Part shown: positions 54,631-62,811 of the stretch, one piece after another
Layout of the letters: each line of letters starts with the position of its first letter
Numbering within the stretch: the stretch's first letter is position 1
DNA from: JBFONV01 sp040779335
Lineage (GTDB): Bacteria > Pseudomonadota > Gammaproteobacteria > Enterobacterales > Alteromonadaceae
Length of the DNA stretch: 64,000 nucleotides
Direction: 5' to 3'
Assembly (NCBI GenBank): GCA_040779335.1
Contig: JBFONV010000006.1
Coordinates: 223,403 to 287,402, forward strand
The notes under the pieces: model-generated
The model's database searches: none
Told to the model about the DNA's origin: nothing
Seen by the model: only the letters and a program-made list of their open reading frames with translations
Made by a program: the position numbers and the translations under genes

Positions 54631-54728
54631 ATACTTAACGCTGCATTAAGGTGTGATAAGCGCTTGCCATACTTGAGTGAAGCCAAACCAGAAAGGGTGT
54701 AGCCCCCCCCTTCAAACGCTTTGTTATC
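54631..54728 (-). other. attC site of the 74-aa cassette
   Basis: R' side CTTAACGCTGCATTAAGG, R'' side GCTTTGTTATC; the interior is GC-richer and has a run of eight C at 54705-54712. Intermediate core type. Confidence 0.7.
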
Positions 54729-54734
54729 AATACG

Positions 54735-54959
54735 TTATACGAACTGTTTTACAGCTAATGTCTTGAGGTAATTATATAGACGGTTTTTAACTTGTGGCGT
54801 TAATCCCAAACTAATTAAGAATGTTGAAAAGATAGAAATGAACATAATACTTTTAATTATTTTAGCGCTAGTAAGTAACGCTACAAGTATTAATAGAGCA
54901 ACATAACCTAAGCCAATTAAGCCTAAAAATAAGCACATCCCTTTAATATCTTTATTCAT
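54735..54959 (-). CDS. Small membrane protein, 74 aa (cassette)
   Basis: Two hydrophobic segments (about 10-30 and 35-55) followed by a basic tail (PQVKNRLYNYLKTLAVKQF). Not recognised. AAGGA lies six bases before the ATG, supporting a real gene. Confidence 0.6.
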   Translation of the reverse strand: MNKDIKGMCLFLGLIGLGYVALLILVALLTSAKIIKSIMFISIFSTFLISLGLTPQVKNRLYNYLKTLAVKQFV

Positions 54960-55032
54960 AATTATCCTTAATTAAATTTTAAACCGCGCCAATTCTAACC
55001 TAAAAATTTTAAAATGCACTCATATTTTCTGG

Positions 55033-55137
55033 TATTACACACGCCTGCTAAAGCCGCTGATATTAGCTTTCAAAAATGTGTCGTGAAGCAAAACTAAGAA
55101 AGCTATTAGCAGTCCCACCTTGCTTGGCTTGTTATAT
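55033..55137 (-). other. attC site of the beta-propeller cassette
   Basis: R' side TTACACACGCC, R'' side GGCTTGTTATA; interior CTATTAGCAGTCCCACC as in the CCGAGCAAACTGTTAGCAGTCCC class. The beta-propeller stop lies in R''. Confidence 0.78.
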
Positions 55138-56319
55138 TTCACCATCACCAAGCTCCAATAAATATAATGCATCCATTTTTCCTAGAGTAAGAAGCATCTT
55201 TTTTCCATCACTTGTTATAGCGATTGATGTTACACCTTCAATTCTATTGTTTGATGGCTGAAATATTCTATTAAACTTTAAGCTGCCATCATCTCTAACA
55301 TCGAACATTAACAAGCCTTTATCTAATTCACCCGCAGCAAAAAGTTGAGCACCGTCATTCGTTAATGCCAGACTTCCAACTCCAGTTAATCCCATCCCAC
55401 CAGTTTCAGAATGTGTTACAGATTGCAAATATGTGTATCGGTTATTTTTGGACTCAAAAATAACAACAGCATTGCTGCCAGAACAAGCTACATATAAATA
55501 TTTACCGTTTGGAGATAATATAACTTTTTGAGGGTTAACTAAATTCTTTACTCCATCAACTCCATTTTTAATCCTTTGTTTAGAAATGAGTTCTCCTTTT
55601 TTATCTCTACTTAGAACAGATAAAGAATTGTTTTCAAATCCTGCAACAATTAGCTCCTTATTTGACTTTGATAATATAATGCTTGTGGGGTTTCCGAGAG
55701 TATTATTACTAGGCTGAATATATTTACTATTAAATCCAATTTCTTTTGCTTCATCTAAATCGAATATAGATATTGCATTGCTTTTGTAACTCGCAACATA
55801 TATTTGTTTTTCATCAGAGGAAATAGCTATATCCCAAGCACCGAACAATCCATAATGGTCTTCGTTAGCTAATGGTTCATCGCTCTTAAAAATACGCTCA
55901 TAACTAACATTATCCGAATACGCTTCTTTAAAATTGAAATTATGTTTAGGTCCTTTTTCATATAAAGAGAGAGAACTATCATAAAAGCTAGCTACCGCAA
56001 TATTTTTTCCATTATTATACGTAACCAATGCGGAAGCTCCCTCCAAAAGTTTCTTTTTATCATCTTTGTTCTTGAAAAGCTGTCGAGGTTTCAAAGCCCC
56101 ATCAAATTCAAGAATAAGTAGAGAGTTATCATCTCCGCTTGTTACAAACACTCTTTGACCGCTTGGATCAAATTTAACTTGCCTAGGGTTATCCAAACCA
56201 TCAATAGAGTTGTTGCCGTCTTTTAATACTTGTTTAATTTCAAGGGTGATTGCAACAACGTTATTGCTGATAACTAACAGAGAAGTAAACAAAAGTGTAG
56301 TGAATTTAATTAGATACAT
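55132..56319 (-). CDS. Secreted beta-propeller protein, lactonase/YVTN-like (cassette)
   Basis: A 395-aa exported protein with a signal peptide at 1-23 (LLFTSLLVISNNVVA) and repeated blades of about 45 residues with patterns such as NPRQVKFDPSGQRVFVTSGDDNS, QIYVASYKSNAISIFDLDE, GKYLYVACSGSNAVVIFES and GAQLFAAGELDKGLLMFDV. This is typical of the lactonase_7/YVTN propeller family. It is one of the largest cassettes. Enzyme activity (e.g. 6-phosphogluconolactonase) is not shown; extracellular or periplasmic location argues against it. Confidence 0.78.
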   Translation of the reverse strand: MYLIKFTTLLFTSLLVISNNVVAITLEIKQVLKDGNNSIDGLDNPRQVKFDPSGQRVFVTSGDDNSLLILEFDGALKPRQLFKNKDDKKKLLEGASALVTYNNGKNIAVASFYDSSLSLYEKGPKHNFNFKEAYSDNVSYERIFKSDEPLANEDHYGLFGAWDIAISSDEKQIYVASYKSNAISIFDLDEAKEIGFNSKYIQPSNNTLGNPTSIILSKSNKELIVAGFENNSLSVLSRDKKGELISKQRIKNGVDGVKNLVNPQKVILSPNGKYLYVACSGSNAVVIFESKNNRYTYLQSVTHSETGGMGLTGVGSLALTNDGAQLFAAGELDKGLLMFDVRDDGSLKFNRIFQPSNNRIEGVTSIAITSDGKKMLLTLGKMDALYLLELGDGEI

Positions 56320-56349
56320 ATTAATAATATAGTTAGCCTATAACTGAAT

Positions 56350-56450
56350 CGTAACTTCTAAATAATGGGCAAAAATTAATTGGCTAAAATAAGCGACGAT
56401 GGAGCAAAAACCAACTATTTTTTTGTCCTGATTTATTTACTTAATATGTG
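56350..56450 (-). other. attC site of the GDCC-protein cassette
   Basis: R' side CGTAACTTC (weak), core TTGGCTAAAATAAGCGACGA and GGAGCAAAAACCAAC identical to several other sites, R'' side CTTAATATGTG. Clear inner core, degraded ends. Confidence 0.7.
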
Positions 56451-56452
56451 AA

Positions 56453-56665
56453 TTAGCTACAACAAGTGTTGTTTTCTTGTATTGGTGGACACTTAACGGA
56501 ACCAAAAGAACAATAAACGCAGCAATCACCAGTTAAAGGCTTTAATAATTTATGACAAGATGTGCACTCATAATAATATTGGCAAGCATTCGTAGGCATA
56601 ATTTCTTTTTTCTTAGCGCCGCATTCTGGACAAGTGATCACTGACTCTAAAATTATATTGCTCAT
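56453..56665 (-). CDS. GDCC-type Cys-rich zinc-binding protein (cassette)
   Basis: A 70-aa protein with eleven cysteines: TCPECGAKK, NACQYYYECTSCHK, GDCCVYCSFG, KCPP and NTCCS. This matches a widespread small family with a GDCCVFCS motif often found beside metal-stress genes. Likely binds zinc or copper. The ATG at 56665 is taken, with GGGA upstream; a GTG five codons earlier is possible. Confidence 0.75.
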   Translation of the reverse strand: MSNIILESVITCPECGAKKKEIMPTNACQYYYECTSCHKLLKPLTGDCCVYCSFGSVKCPPIQENNTCCS

Positions 56666-56699
56666 CAATATTCCCGACACTTCGAAATTACACTATTCA

Positions 56700-56796
56700 C
56701 ATAACACCTCACATAGAGGCAAAGAATGGTTGGCCAAAATAGCGATGATGAAGCAATCAGCCAACAAATATTTGTACTGTTGAGCGACTTTTTAGC
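56700..56796 (-). other. attC site of the XRE cassette
   Basis: R' side CATAACACCTCACATAGAGG, core TTGGCCAAAATAGCGATGATG and AAGCAATCAGCCAAC; the R'' end (TTTTTAGCTG) is weak. Confidence 0.65.
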
Positions 56797-56812
56797 TGTA
56801 CTTGCTACAAAG

Positions 56813-57499
56813 CTACTCTTTAATATCACATGTCTTAAGCTTAATACTCAGAGGCCTAAATACTCCTTCGCACAGAACAACTGCATAAAATAAAACAACT
56901 AAATTAACCGCTGATGCTCTTAAAAAGACAAAGTTTTCATAAGTATCAATGTTACCAAGTATTGCAATAAAACCAATGATTAAACCTAATAATGAACCAC
57001 CGTACAAAAATTTAACCTGGCTGCTGTAAAGCTCACCCAAGTATTTTGCTTGAGATCCTCCCACAATTTCTTCGGTAAACAGATATTTAAGCCCTACTAA
57101 TGACTTAAACATTCCACTTGTACCAAAGGTAACAATAGTCGCCGAATATAGAAATAAAATTAAAAACAATCCAGAAGCTGCGTCCATGTAATGTTTTACA
57201 CTAGCTCCTAGAATCATTAACATACCAACTGCTCCAGATATCACTAATAGCGCTATTAAATTTTTCATAATCATTTTCCTCGTCCAATTAACTTCAATTT
57301 CTTTAGAAGTTGCTTTCAGTTCCTGAGGAGACAAACTAAAAACAGACGCTAATGCAAGAGTTGATTCAGCAGACGCTTTGCCATCCGCTTCTATGCGTTG
57401 AATTGTCCTTACCGATAAATCAGTCGCTTTAGCTAGCACTTCTTGTGACCAACCTTTTTCTCTGCGCAATGTTTTTAATTTAGTTGTTGAAAGAAACAA
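56813..57499 (-). CDS. XRE-type HTH regulator fused to a membrane domain (cassette)
   Basis: The start is TTG at 57499, with AAAGGAG six bases upstream; the frame runs further to 57616 without a ribosome site. The 228-aa protein has an N-terminal Cro/C1-type helix-turn-helix (LKTLRREKGWSQEVLAKATD, then VRTIQRIEADG) at about 6-60, then four or so membrane helices from about 75 to 205. Such membrane-bound one-component regulators sense a membrane signal. The gene lies about 180 bases from the attC R' to its right, more than usual, which leaves room for its own promoter. Confidence 0.8.
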   Translation of the reverse strand: MFLSTTKLKTLRREKGWSQEVLAKATDLSVRTIQRIEADGKASAESTLALASVFSLSPQELKATSKEIEVNWTRKMIMKNLIALLVISGAVGMLMILGASVKHYMDAASGLFLILFLYSATIVTFGTSGMFKSLVGLKYLFTEEIVGGSQAKYLGELYSSQVKFLYGGSLLGLIIGFIAILGNIDTYENFVFLRASAVNLVVLFYAVVLCEGVFRPLSIKLKTCDIKE

Positions 57500-57676
57500 A
57501 CCGAACTCCTTTAAAACTTCGAAAACAACGAGGAAAATTATGTTCTTCTTTGTTTTTATTTCTATTGTTATATAACGACAATTTAACGACAAAACATGAC
57601 AAGCCAATAAAATCAAAGACTTACAGATTTCGCATTCCTACGACAAACTATCAAATGATAGTAAATATCGAGATAC

Positions 57677-57767
57677 AGCTAACGGCCCGTTAATGGGCAA
57701 ATATCAGTTGGCTAAAATAAGCGACGATGGAGCAAAAACCAACTATTTTTTGTCCTTGTTTAGTTAA
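57677..57767 (-). other. attC site of the FAD-monooxygenase cassette
   Basis: R' side GCTAACGGCCCGTTAATGGGC; core TTGGCTAAAATAAGCGACGA and GGAGCAAAAACCAAC; R'' side AGTTAACGTGC. The core is almost identical to the sites at 56350 and 63149. Confidence 0.8.
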
Positions 57768-57771
57768 CGTG

Positions 57772-58938
57772 CTAAGCGTTGATTGGCAAACCGTTAGACC
57801 AGCCTTTTGCCATACCTACAACTACATTTTGGTAATTTGTATTTTTGCTTGCTAAGTTTCTGTGTTTACAAAATTCGGCATCTTGATTAAAAATAGAGGA
57901 TGCCAGTTGACGACCGCCCATTGTAATTCCTGATGTTTTAGGCTTTCTCAATTCTGTAAACAAGGTAAACGCCTTAGATATATCATTGATATTATTCTTT
58001 AAGCATTTAGTTAAATGCCATGCATCCTCTAAAGCCTGACAGGCTCCCTGCCCCGACGTAGGTAAAGGCGAATGAGCAGCATCACCCACTAAGACAACAT
58101 TATTTTTATGCCATAAATCTATAGGGTCGTGATCATGGACATAAATCTTATTTATACGCGATTGAGGAGTATCATTAATAATTGTTGTAATGGGATCTGG
58201 CCAATCAATAAATATTGAATTAAGCTCTGATTTATAGTGTTCTGGGTTAATTTCATTTATCTGCTCACAAACAACACCGCCAGCCCAATATGCTTTTTTG
58301 TTTGATACTGGAACAATGCCAAAACGTTCACCCGCTCCCCAATAGTCGGAAACTGAAAGATCGGAGAAATTAGCGCTATCTTGCTCAAAAACGCCAACCC
58401 AATTGATAAAGCCTTGATAAATTGGCTTGTTGCTTCCGTTAACATATTTTCTAGTTAATGACTTCATACGCCCGTCAGCACCAATAATAATATCAGGTTG
58501 AATAATATGGCCATTACTAAAGTGAACGGAAGTGCTCAGATGGCTATCTGATAATTCAATAACATTGTGATCGTAGTATATATGGATGTTTAATTCGTTA
58601 GTACGTTGAATTAATATATTCATAAGATCTTTGCGAATAATGGAGTAGCTTGGGTAATTCATTAAACGACTAAGTTCATTGATGTCTAGTGAGCCAATAG
58701 ATTCTCCTGTATTAGAGAAGCGGTTCATATAATGCAATGAACCAGAAAGTTTTGAAACTTTATCCAATACACCGAGTTGCTCAAGAACAAATGAAGCATT
58801 TGGCCAGCAAACAATACCAGCACCTATTTCTGTTGGTCTGCTAAAGCGTTCATAAACGGTTACATCAAAACCTTCTTGTTTTAATGCAATAGCTGCACTT
58901 AAGCCTCCAATCCCACCACCTAAAATACTAATTTCCAA
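57772..58938 (-). CDS. FAD-dependent monooxygenase (cassette)
   Basis: A 388-aa flavoprotein hydroxylase of the PHBH class, related to FAD-dependent urate hydroxylases and aromatic hydroxylases. GxGxxG is at residues 7-12 (LGGGIGGLSAAIALKQ), the pyrophosphate motif DVxG region is SIIRKDLMNIL, and GDAAHSPLPTSGQGACQALED around 276-296 completes the FAD site. TTG at 58938 is the start, five bases after AAGGAG. It may oxidise an aromatic or drug substrate; tetracycline-inactivating TetX belongs to the same superfamily, but nothing here proves that. Confidence 0.85.
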   Translation of the reverse strand: MEISILGGGIGGLSAAIALKQEGFDVTVYERFSRPTEIGAGIVCWPNASFVLEQLGVLDKVSKLSGSLHYMNRFSNTGESIGSLDINELSRLMNYPSYSIIRKDLMNILIQRTNELNIHIYYDHNVIELSDSHLSTSVHFSNGHIIQPDIIIGADGRMKSLTRKYVNGSNKPIYQGFINWVGVFEQDSANFSDLSVSDYWGAGERFGIVPVSNKKAYWAGGVVCEQINEINPEHYKSELNSIFIDWPDPITTIINDTPQSRINKIYVHDHDPIDLWHKNNVVLVGDAAHSPLPTSGQGACQALEDAWHLTKCLKNNINDISKAFTLFTELRKPKTSGITMGGRQLASSIFNQDAEFCKHRNLASKNTNYQNVVVGMAKGWSNGLPINA

Positions 58939-58957
58939 AATGACTCCTTGTCGAATT

Positions 58958-59085
58958 TAAGCGCTGAAGCGTAGATTTAATTCTGCTCACCAGTACCAAC
59001 AAACCCCACCATACGGGATACTCGGTCTCCACCTTTCTCTACAAAATACTGACCGAGTTGAACTTGTTTAAATGTTTGTTAGCTA
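58958..59085 (-). other. attC site of the metallo-hydrolase cassette (long, atypical)
   Basis: R'' side TTTGTTAGC at the gene stop; the interior has the pair CTCGGTC / GACCGAG separated by 23 bases. The R' end (TTTAAGCGC) differs from the others; about 128 bp long. Confidence 0.6.
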
Positions 59086-60045
59086 TTGAGTAAACCACCT
59101 TGCTGCATTGCTTAGCATTTTTTGAAAACTAGACATCGGCTTTATAATGAAATCTTCTAATATAATTTCACGTGGTTTATCTGCTTTTTTTAGTTCTTTA
59201 TTTAGAGTCTCTAGGCTTCCAATTGTTAAATCAAGCATTGCCTCATTAGGTTGGTAGGTTGAACCAATAGGAAAATAGGAATTGGGCGATTTTTGCTTTT
59301 CTATGTGTGCCCCCATGATTGCTGTAACATCATTATTTTTAGTAAAGTGAGTTAATCTATCAATACTATCTCGGTATGCTTCCCAGTCTTTTACATAAAT
59401 ATAACCAGGGTACAATGTATCTCCCGTCATTAACCACTGAGTATGATGATCATATATACTTATCGCTTCTTCTTGATGACCAGGTGTAGGTATAACCGTT
59501 ATTTTTCTTGCTCCAAGATCAATTGTTTTTTGCCCTTGAGGCCAATCAATAAAACTAAAAAATGACCTAACATCTGACGCAGATGTTTTAATGACTTCTA
59601 CATTTTCACGTCCATTAAAATAGACATCCCCTTTGTAATGATCGCTGTGGCTATGAGAGTGAACAACAAGTAACTTTTTAATGGCTAATTGATTTTTTCC
59701 AATAATTTTTTCTAACTCTGAATACAAAGAAAATTCGGGGTTATCGCTTAAAGCACCCGTATCTAGAACTAAAATTTTTTGCTCTCCAACCAAAATATAG
59801 CTAAAAGGGGCTTCAAATGTTAAGCATTTGTTTTGTCGGATAATAAAACTATGAACATCATGTTTATAGACATCAAATACAGGTTCTTTATTAGTTTTAC
59901 AATTTTCTGAGCCATGAATCCAATCTGATTTAGAAATAGTTGATATGTGACTATTATTTAACTCGGCCGAATTTGCTTTGACATTCATTGGGCTACTGCA
60001 AGCAAAAACAAATAAAATTAAAATTATGAAGATAAAAGATTTCAT
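59083..60045 (-). CDS. MBL-fold metallo-hydrolase lipoprotein (cassette)
   Basis: A 320-aa lipoprotein (LFVFACSS, lipid Cys16) of the metallo-beta-lactamase fold. The first metal motif is HSHSHSDH (HxHxDH), the next His is in PTPGHQEEAI, the bridging Asp in MTGDTLYPG, and the late His in MGAHIEK, so both metal sites look complete. Candidates include hydrolases of thiol esters, lactones or sulfur compounds; no beta-lactamase claim is made. Located at the cell surface or periplasm by its lipobox. Confidence 0.82.
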   Translation of the reverse strand: MKSFIFIILILFVFACSSPMNVKANSAELNNSHISTISKSDWIHGSENCKTNKEPVFDVYKHDVHSFIIRQNKCLTFEAPFSYILVGEQKILVLDTGALSDNPEFSLYSELEKIIGKNQLAIKKLLVVHSHSHSDHYKGDVYFNGRENVEVIKTSASDVRSFFSFIDWPQGQKTIDLGARKITVIPTPGHQEEAISIYDHHTQWLMTGDTLYPGYIYVKDWEAYRDSIDRLTHFTKNNDVTAIMGAHIEKQKSPNSYFPIGSTYQPNEAMLDLTIGSLETLNKELKKADKPREIILEDFIIKPMSSFQKMLSNAARWFTQ

Positions 60046-60063
60046 ATACTCTCACTAAAAATA

Positions 60064-60163
60064 GCTAACGCCCACAATAATGGGCAAATAATAGTTGATT
60101 TAAATTAGCGACGAAAGAGCAGAAGCCAACCGTTATGTGTTCTAACTTATTTACTTGTTATAT
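60064..60163 (-). other. attC site of the racemase cassette
   Basis: R' side AGCTAACGCCCACAATAATGGG; core TTGATTTAAATTAGCGACG, AAGCCAACCGTTATGTG; R'' side ACTTGTTATATT. The racemase stop lies in R''. Confidence 0.8.
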
Positions 60164-60847
60164 TGCACATTCAACAGCTTTTTGTGCATGAATATATGTT
60201 GTATCTAAAAGCTCAACTTCAGTATCATTTTGATTAACTAACATGCCAATTTCTGTACAACCAAGAATAACAGCCTCAGCTCCTTGATTAGCTAAAGACT
60301 CAATGATTCGCAAATATTCTACTTTAGAAGCAGGAAGTGATTTCCCTAAACAAAGCTCTTTATAAATTACGTTATGAACAATTTCTCTATCTGCAGCATC
60401 AGGAGTTAAAACGGTTAAACCATAATTTTCTCTTAACCTTCCCTTATAAAAATCTTGCTCCATAGTAAAAGCAGTTCCTAATAATCCTACTTTTTTTATT
60501 CCTTTTTTCACCAGAACTTCTGCTGTAGCATCCGCTATATGAAGCAAAGGAATATCGATCGACTTTTCTATCTGTGGAGCAACTTTATGCATAGTGTTTG
60601 TACAGATAAGTAAAAAATCAGCGCCGGCAGATTGTATGTTTATAGCTGCTTCAGTAAGTATTTTCGCAGCACCTTCCCAATTGTCATCGTGTTGTAACTT
60701 TTCAATTGGGTCAAAATCGACACTATACATAGCAATTTTAGCTGAATGTAAACCACCAAGTGAATTTTTAATACCCTCATTAATTGTTTTGTAATACCCG
60801 ACAGTACTTTCCCAACTCATTCCACCTATAAGACCGATTGTTTTCAT
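60158..60847 (-). CDS. Aspartate/glutamate racemase-family protein (cassette)
   Basis: A 229-aa PLP-independent amino-acid racemase. The two catalytic cysteines are Cys82 in LLICTNTMHK and Cys197 in LGCTEIGM, and the N-terminal KTIGLIGGMSWESTVGYYK is the aspartate-racemase signature. The start is the ATG at 60847; the frame extends to 60934 only by running through an attC. It could make D-Asp or D-Glu for peptidoglycan or signalling. Whether it acts on Asp or Glu is not visible. Confidence 0.88.
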   Translation of the reverse strand: MKTIGLIGGMSWESTVGYYKTINEGIKNSLGGLHSAKIAMYSVDFDPIEKLQHDDNWEGAAKILTEAAINIQSAGADFLLICTNTMHKVAPQIEKSIDIPLLHIADATAEVLVKKGIKKVGLLGTAFTMEQDFYKGRLRENYGLTVLTPDAADREIVHNVIYKELCLGKSLPASKVEYLRIIESLANQGAEAVILGCTEIGMLVNQNDTEVELLDTTYIHAQKAVECAI

Positions 60848-60869
60848 CTTGCCCACTATACCTTTGTAA

Positions 60870-60967
60870 TATAACGCCACGCTATGCGGCAAAAATTGTT
60901 GGCTAAAATTAGCAACGTAGGAGCAAAAAGCCAACTGTTACGAGTCCGACTTCAAGGCTTTGTTATC
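60870..60967 (-). other. attC site of the GyrI-like cassette
   Basis: R' side TATAACGCCACGCTATGCGGC; core TTGGCTAAAATTAGCAACG and GGAGCAAAAAGCCAAC; R'' side TTTGTTATC. The core matches the main class. Confidence 0.82.
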
Positions 60968-60970
60968 TAA

Positions 60971-61420
60971 CTATTTAACCGCAATATGAACTTCTATTTC
61001 ATTGCCGTTTGGATAAAATTCAAAGTCCGTTGTAAATAACCTTTGATGATCACAATTTGCACCAGAAAAGTACTCCCAAACCTCTGTCCATGCATCAATG
61101 GCGATTTGAGGCATCTTCCCTTTATGACTGAATACTAGATAGTGACTTTTAGGAATAGTTACTTTTTCTATATTTACACTAGGAGGGTATGACTGACCAT
61201 CAAAGCCAGCTAGTACAGTAAACATCCCATTATGATCTGATTCATAGTTATAATATACGCCATAGACACGTTCACCATTTTTGTAGTCAACAGGAATACT
61301 TTCATCGAACGATTGCCATAACGCAGGTATTTTTCCATTAGGACTCATTTCCACCACATTATTTGTTCTAGTAGATATTCCATTAATAGTTTTTTCTGAA
61401 ACGAGCCTTAATTCCATCAT
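60971..61420 (-). CDS. GyrI-like effector-binding-domain protein (cassette)
   Basis: A 149-aa protein matching the SOUL/GyrI-like small-molecule-binding fold that is otherwise the C-terminal half of AraC or MerR drug regulators (e.g. the BmrR and Rob effector domains). KIPALWQSF, YGVYYNYESDHNGMFTVLAG and VEYFS-like WEYFSGANCDHQ and DFEFYPNGNEIEVHIAV are visible. There is no DNA-binding domain. Such stand-alone modules occur in Vibrio integron cassettes and bind cationic drugs; whether this one sequesters a drug or a metabolite is unknown. Either of two consecutive ATGs could be used. Confidence 0.8.
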   Translation of the reverse strand: MMELRLVSEKTINGISTRTNNVVEMSPNGKIPALWQSFDESIPVDYKNGERVYGVYYNYESDHNGMFTVLAGFDGQSYPPSVNIEKVTIPKSHYLVFSHKGKMPQIAIDAWTEVWEYFSGANCDHQRLFTTDFEFYPNGNEIEVHIAVK

Positions 61421-61436
61421 AATACTCTTTTAGTTA

Positions 61437-61541
61437 AATAACGCCCACAATAAGGGGCTGATTAATAGTTGGCTAAAATGTGAAGCGAAGCGAAACCGAG
61501 CCAAACTTTAGCAGTCCCTTGCTTAATGCGCTTGTTAGGTA
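61437..61541 (-). other. attC site of the Sel1-like lipoprotein cassette
   Basis: R' side AATAACGCCCACAATAAGGGGC; core AGTTGGCTAAAATGTGAAGCG and CCGAGCCAAACTTTAGCAGTC; R'' side CGCTTGTTAGGT. Close to the VCR type. Confidence 0.83.
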
Positions 61542-61545
61542 ATAG

Positions 61546-62061
61546 TTACTCAACTAGGTCAATTTCATAAACAGTACTAAGCCTATCCGACTTGATACAG
61601 TGATGCTTAATTGTCAAAGCGGGGCCAGAGTTTAATTTTTTACATGTAATATGTTGTGCTTTCATTCCGTACCGTCTTATGTACTCCTTAACAATCATAT
61701 CAATTTTGAGTTTTTCTTCAGAGGGTGCCGCAGCATAAAAAGAACGATATTGATCAGACCAATCTACAGTTTCCATCTCTGTTGCAACTCCTAACCACCC
61801 CATACCTAGTAAAGTGGATTGCTGTACATATTGCCCTTTTAGGAACATAAACCCTATTGCGTATTGAGCTCCTTTATAGCCCCAAGTAGCCGGAGTTTTT
61901 AAAAGTTCAAAAGCTTCTTTATAATTTCCGTCTTGATAGCTTTTAATTCCGTTAATTTCATCTAAACGCAAAGATATCTTTGTTTTTCTTTGAATATTTG
62001 TTGACTGACAACCAATAATAAAAACTGTAAATAAAATAAAAAGTAAATTTTTTAACTTCAT
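61546..62061 (-). CDS. Lipoprotein with Sel1-like repeat (cassette)
   Basis: A 171-aa lipoprotein (FIIGCQS, lipid Cys18). The region YQDGNYKEAFELLKTPATWG then GAQYAIGFMFLKGQYVQQ matches one to two Sel1-like (TPR-like) units, which act in protein binding. A Cys pair lies in the C-terminal part (CKK, HHC). GGATAT lies five bases before its ATG. Function unknown. Confidence 0.72.
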   Translation of the reverse strand: MKLKNLLFILFTVFIIGCQSTNIQRKTKISLRLDEINGIKSYQDGNYKEAFELLKTPATWGYKGAQYAIGFMFLKGQYVQQSTLLGMGWLGVATEMETVDWSDQYRSFYAAAPSEEKLKIDMIVKEYIRRYGMKAQHITCKKLNSGPALTIKHHCIKSDRLSTVYEIDLVE

Positions 62062-62090
62062 TCTATATCCATATACTGAATCTGAGTATT

Positions 62091-62176
62091 ACCTAACGCC
62101 CCAATAGCTTGCTAAAATGTGAAGCAAAGTGGAACCGAGCAAGCTTTACGTGTCCCTATTTATTTGCTTGTTAGTT
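62091..62176 (-). other. attC site of the 162-aa cassette
   Basis: R' side ACCTAACGCCCC; core AGCTTGCTAAAATGTGAAGC and CCGAGCAAGCTTTACGTGTCCC; R'' side GCTTGTTAG. Shorter internal loop. Confidence 0.8.
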
Positions 62177-62185
62177 TTTATTTTA

Positions 62186-62674
62186 CTAAAACTCTTCACC
62201 GTCAAAGTTGTAGTTTTCATCATGACTTACACTGGTGCTTTTAAAAGTGTTATCCGCCATTTCCATACTGCTGATTCTACAATCTTCTTTCCAATCTAAA
62301 TATGAAGCGTGAGCAGTTTTATTTTTTTCAAAAGACTCACATTCAGGCTCTTCGTGACAATCCCTAATTATGGACTTTGTCTCTAAAATTTGAGTTAACT
62401 GCTCACTTGTTAAAGCTAATACCTCTTTAGCTTTTTTATAATTTTCAGGAGTTCTTAACACAGCATATAAGTTCATTACATGCTCTTGGCCTGTCATTTC
62501 ATAATTTTTAGGCTGTGCATCCAAAAAATGATTAATATAACCTAAAGTATAAATATACTCACTCTTAGTTAATCCTAATTTTTTAGCTGCTTCTAGCCAA
62601 AACATTACTCTACTTTTTTCTAACCCTGCATGTATGGCCAAGATATAACATTCAGCAAATATTGATTTATTCAT
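62186..62674 (-). CDS. Hypothetical soluble cassette protein
   Basis: Not recognised. About 162 aa from the ATG at 62674 (a TTG twelve bases earlier is possible). The first 110 residues look like a bundle of helices (AAKKLGLTKSEYIYTLGYIN, VLALTSEQLTQILETK); the end is acidic with three cysteines (IRDCHEEPECESF, EDCRI) and could coordinate metal. Ribosome site weak. Confidence 0.5.
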   Translation of the reverse strand: MNKSIFAECYILAIHAGLEKSRVMFWLEAAKKLGLTKSEYIYTLGYINHFLDAQPKNYEMTGQEHVMNLYAVLRTPENYKKAKEVLALTSEQLTQILETKSIIRDCHEEPECESFEKNKTAHASYLDWKEDCRISSMEMADNTFKSTSVSHDENYNFDGEEF

Positions 62675-62707
62675 AGTTTGAAACAAGCACCCAGATATGA
62701 CTAAAAA

Positions 62708-62808
62708 CTAACGCCCCAATAAGGGGAAATTTATTAGTTGGCTAAAATAACGAACGAAGTGAGAAAAAGCCAACTGTAAATTTTCCCACTTGATTGCCTT
62801 GTTAGGTA
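62708..62808 (-). other. attC site of the 110-aa membrane protein cassette
   Basis: R' side CTAACGCCCCAATAAGGGG; core GTTGGCTAAAATAACGAACG and AAAAAGCCAACTGTAAATT; R'' side CCTTGTTAGGT, adjacent to the stop. Confidence 0.83.
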
Positions 62809-62811
62809 GCC

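Noticed and set aside
60848..60934. N-terminal extension of the racemase gene
   Set aside because: It runs through the attC site at 60870-60967 and has no ribosome site; the family signature begins at the ATG at 60847.
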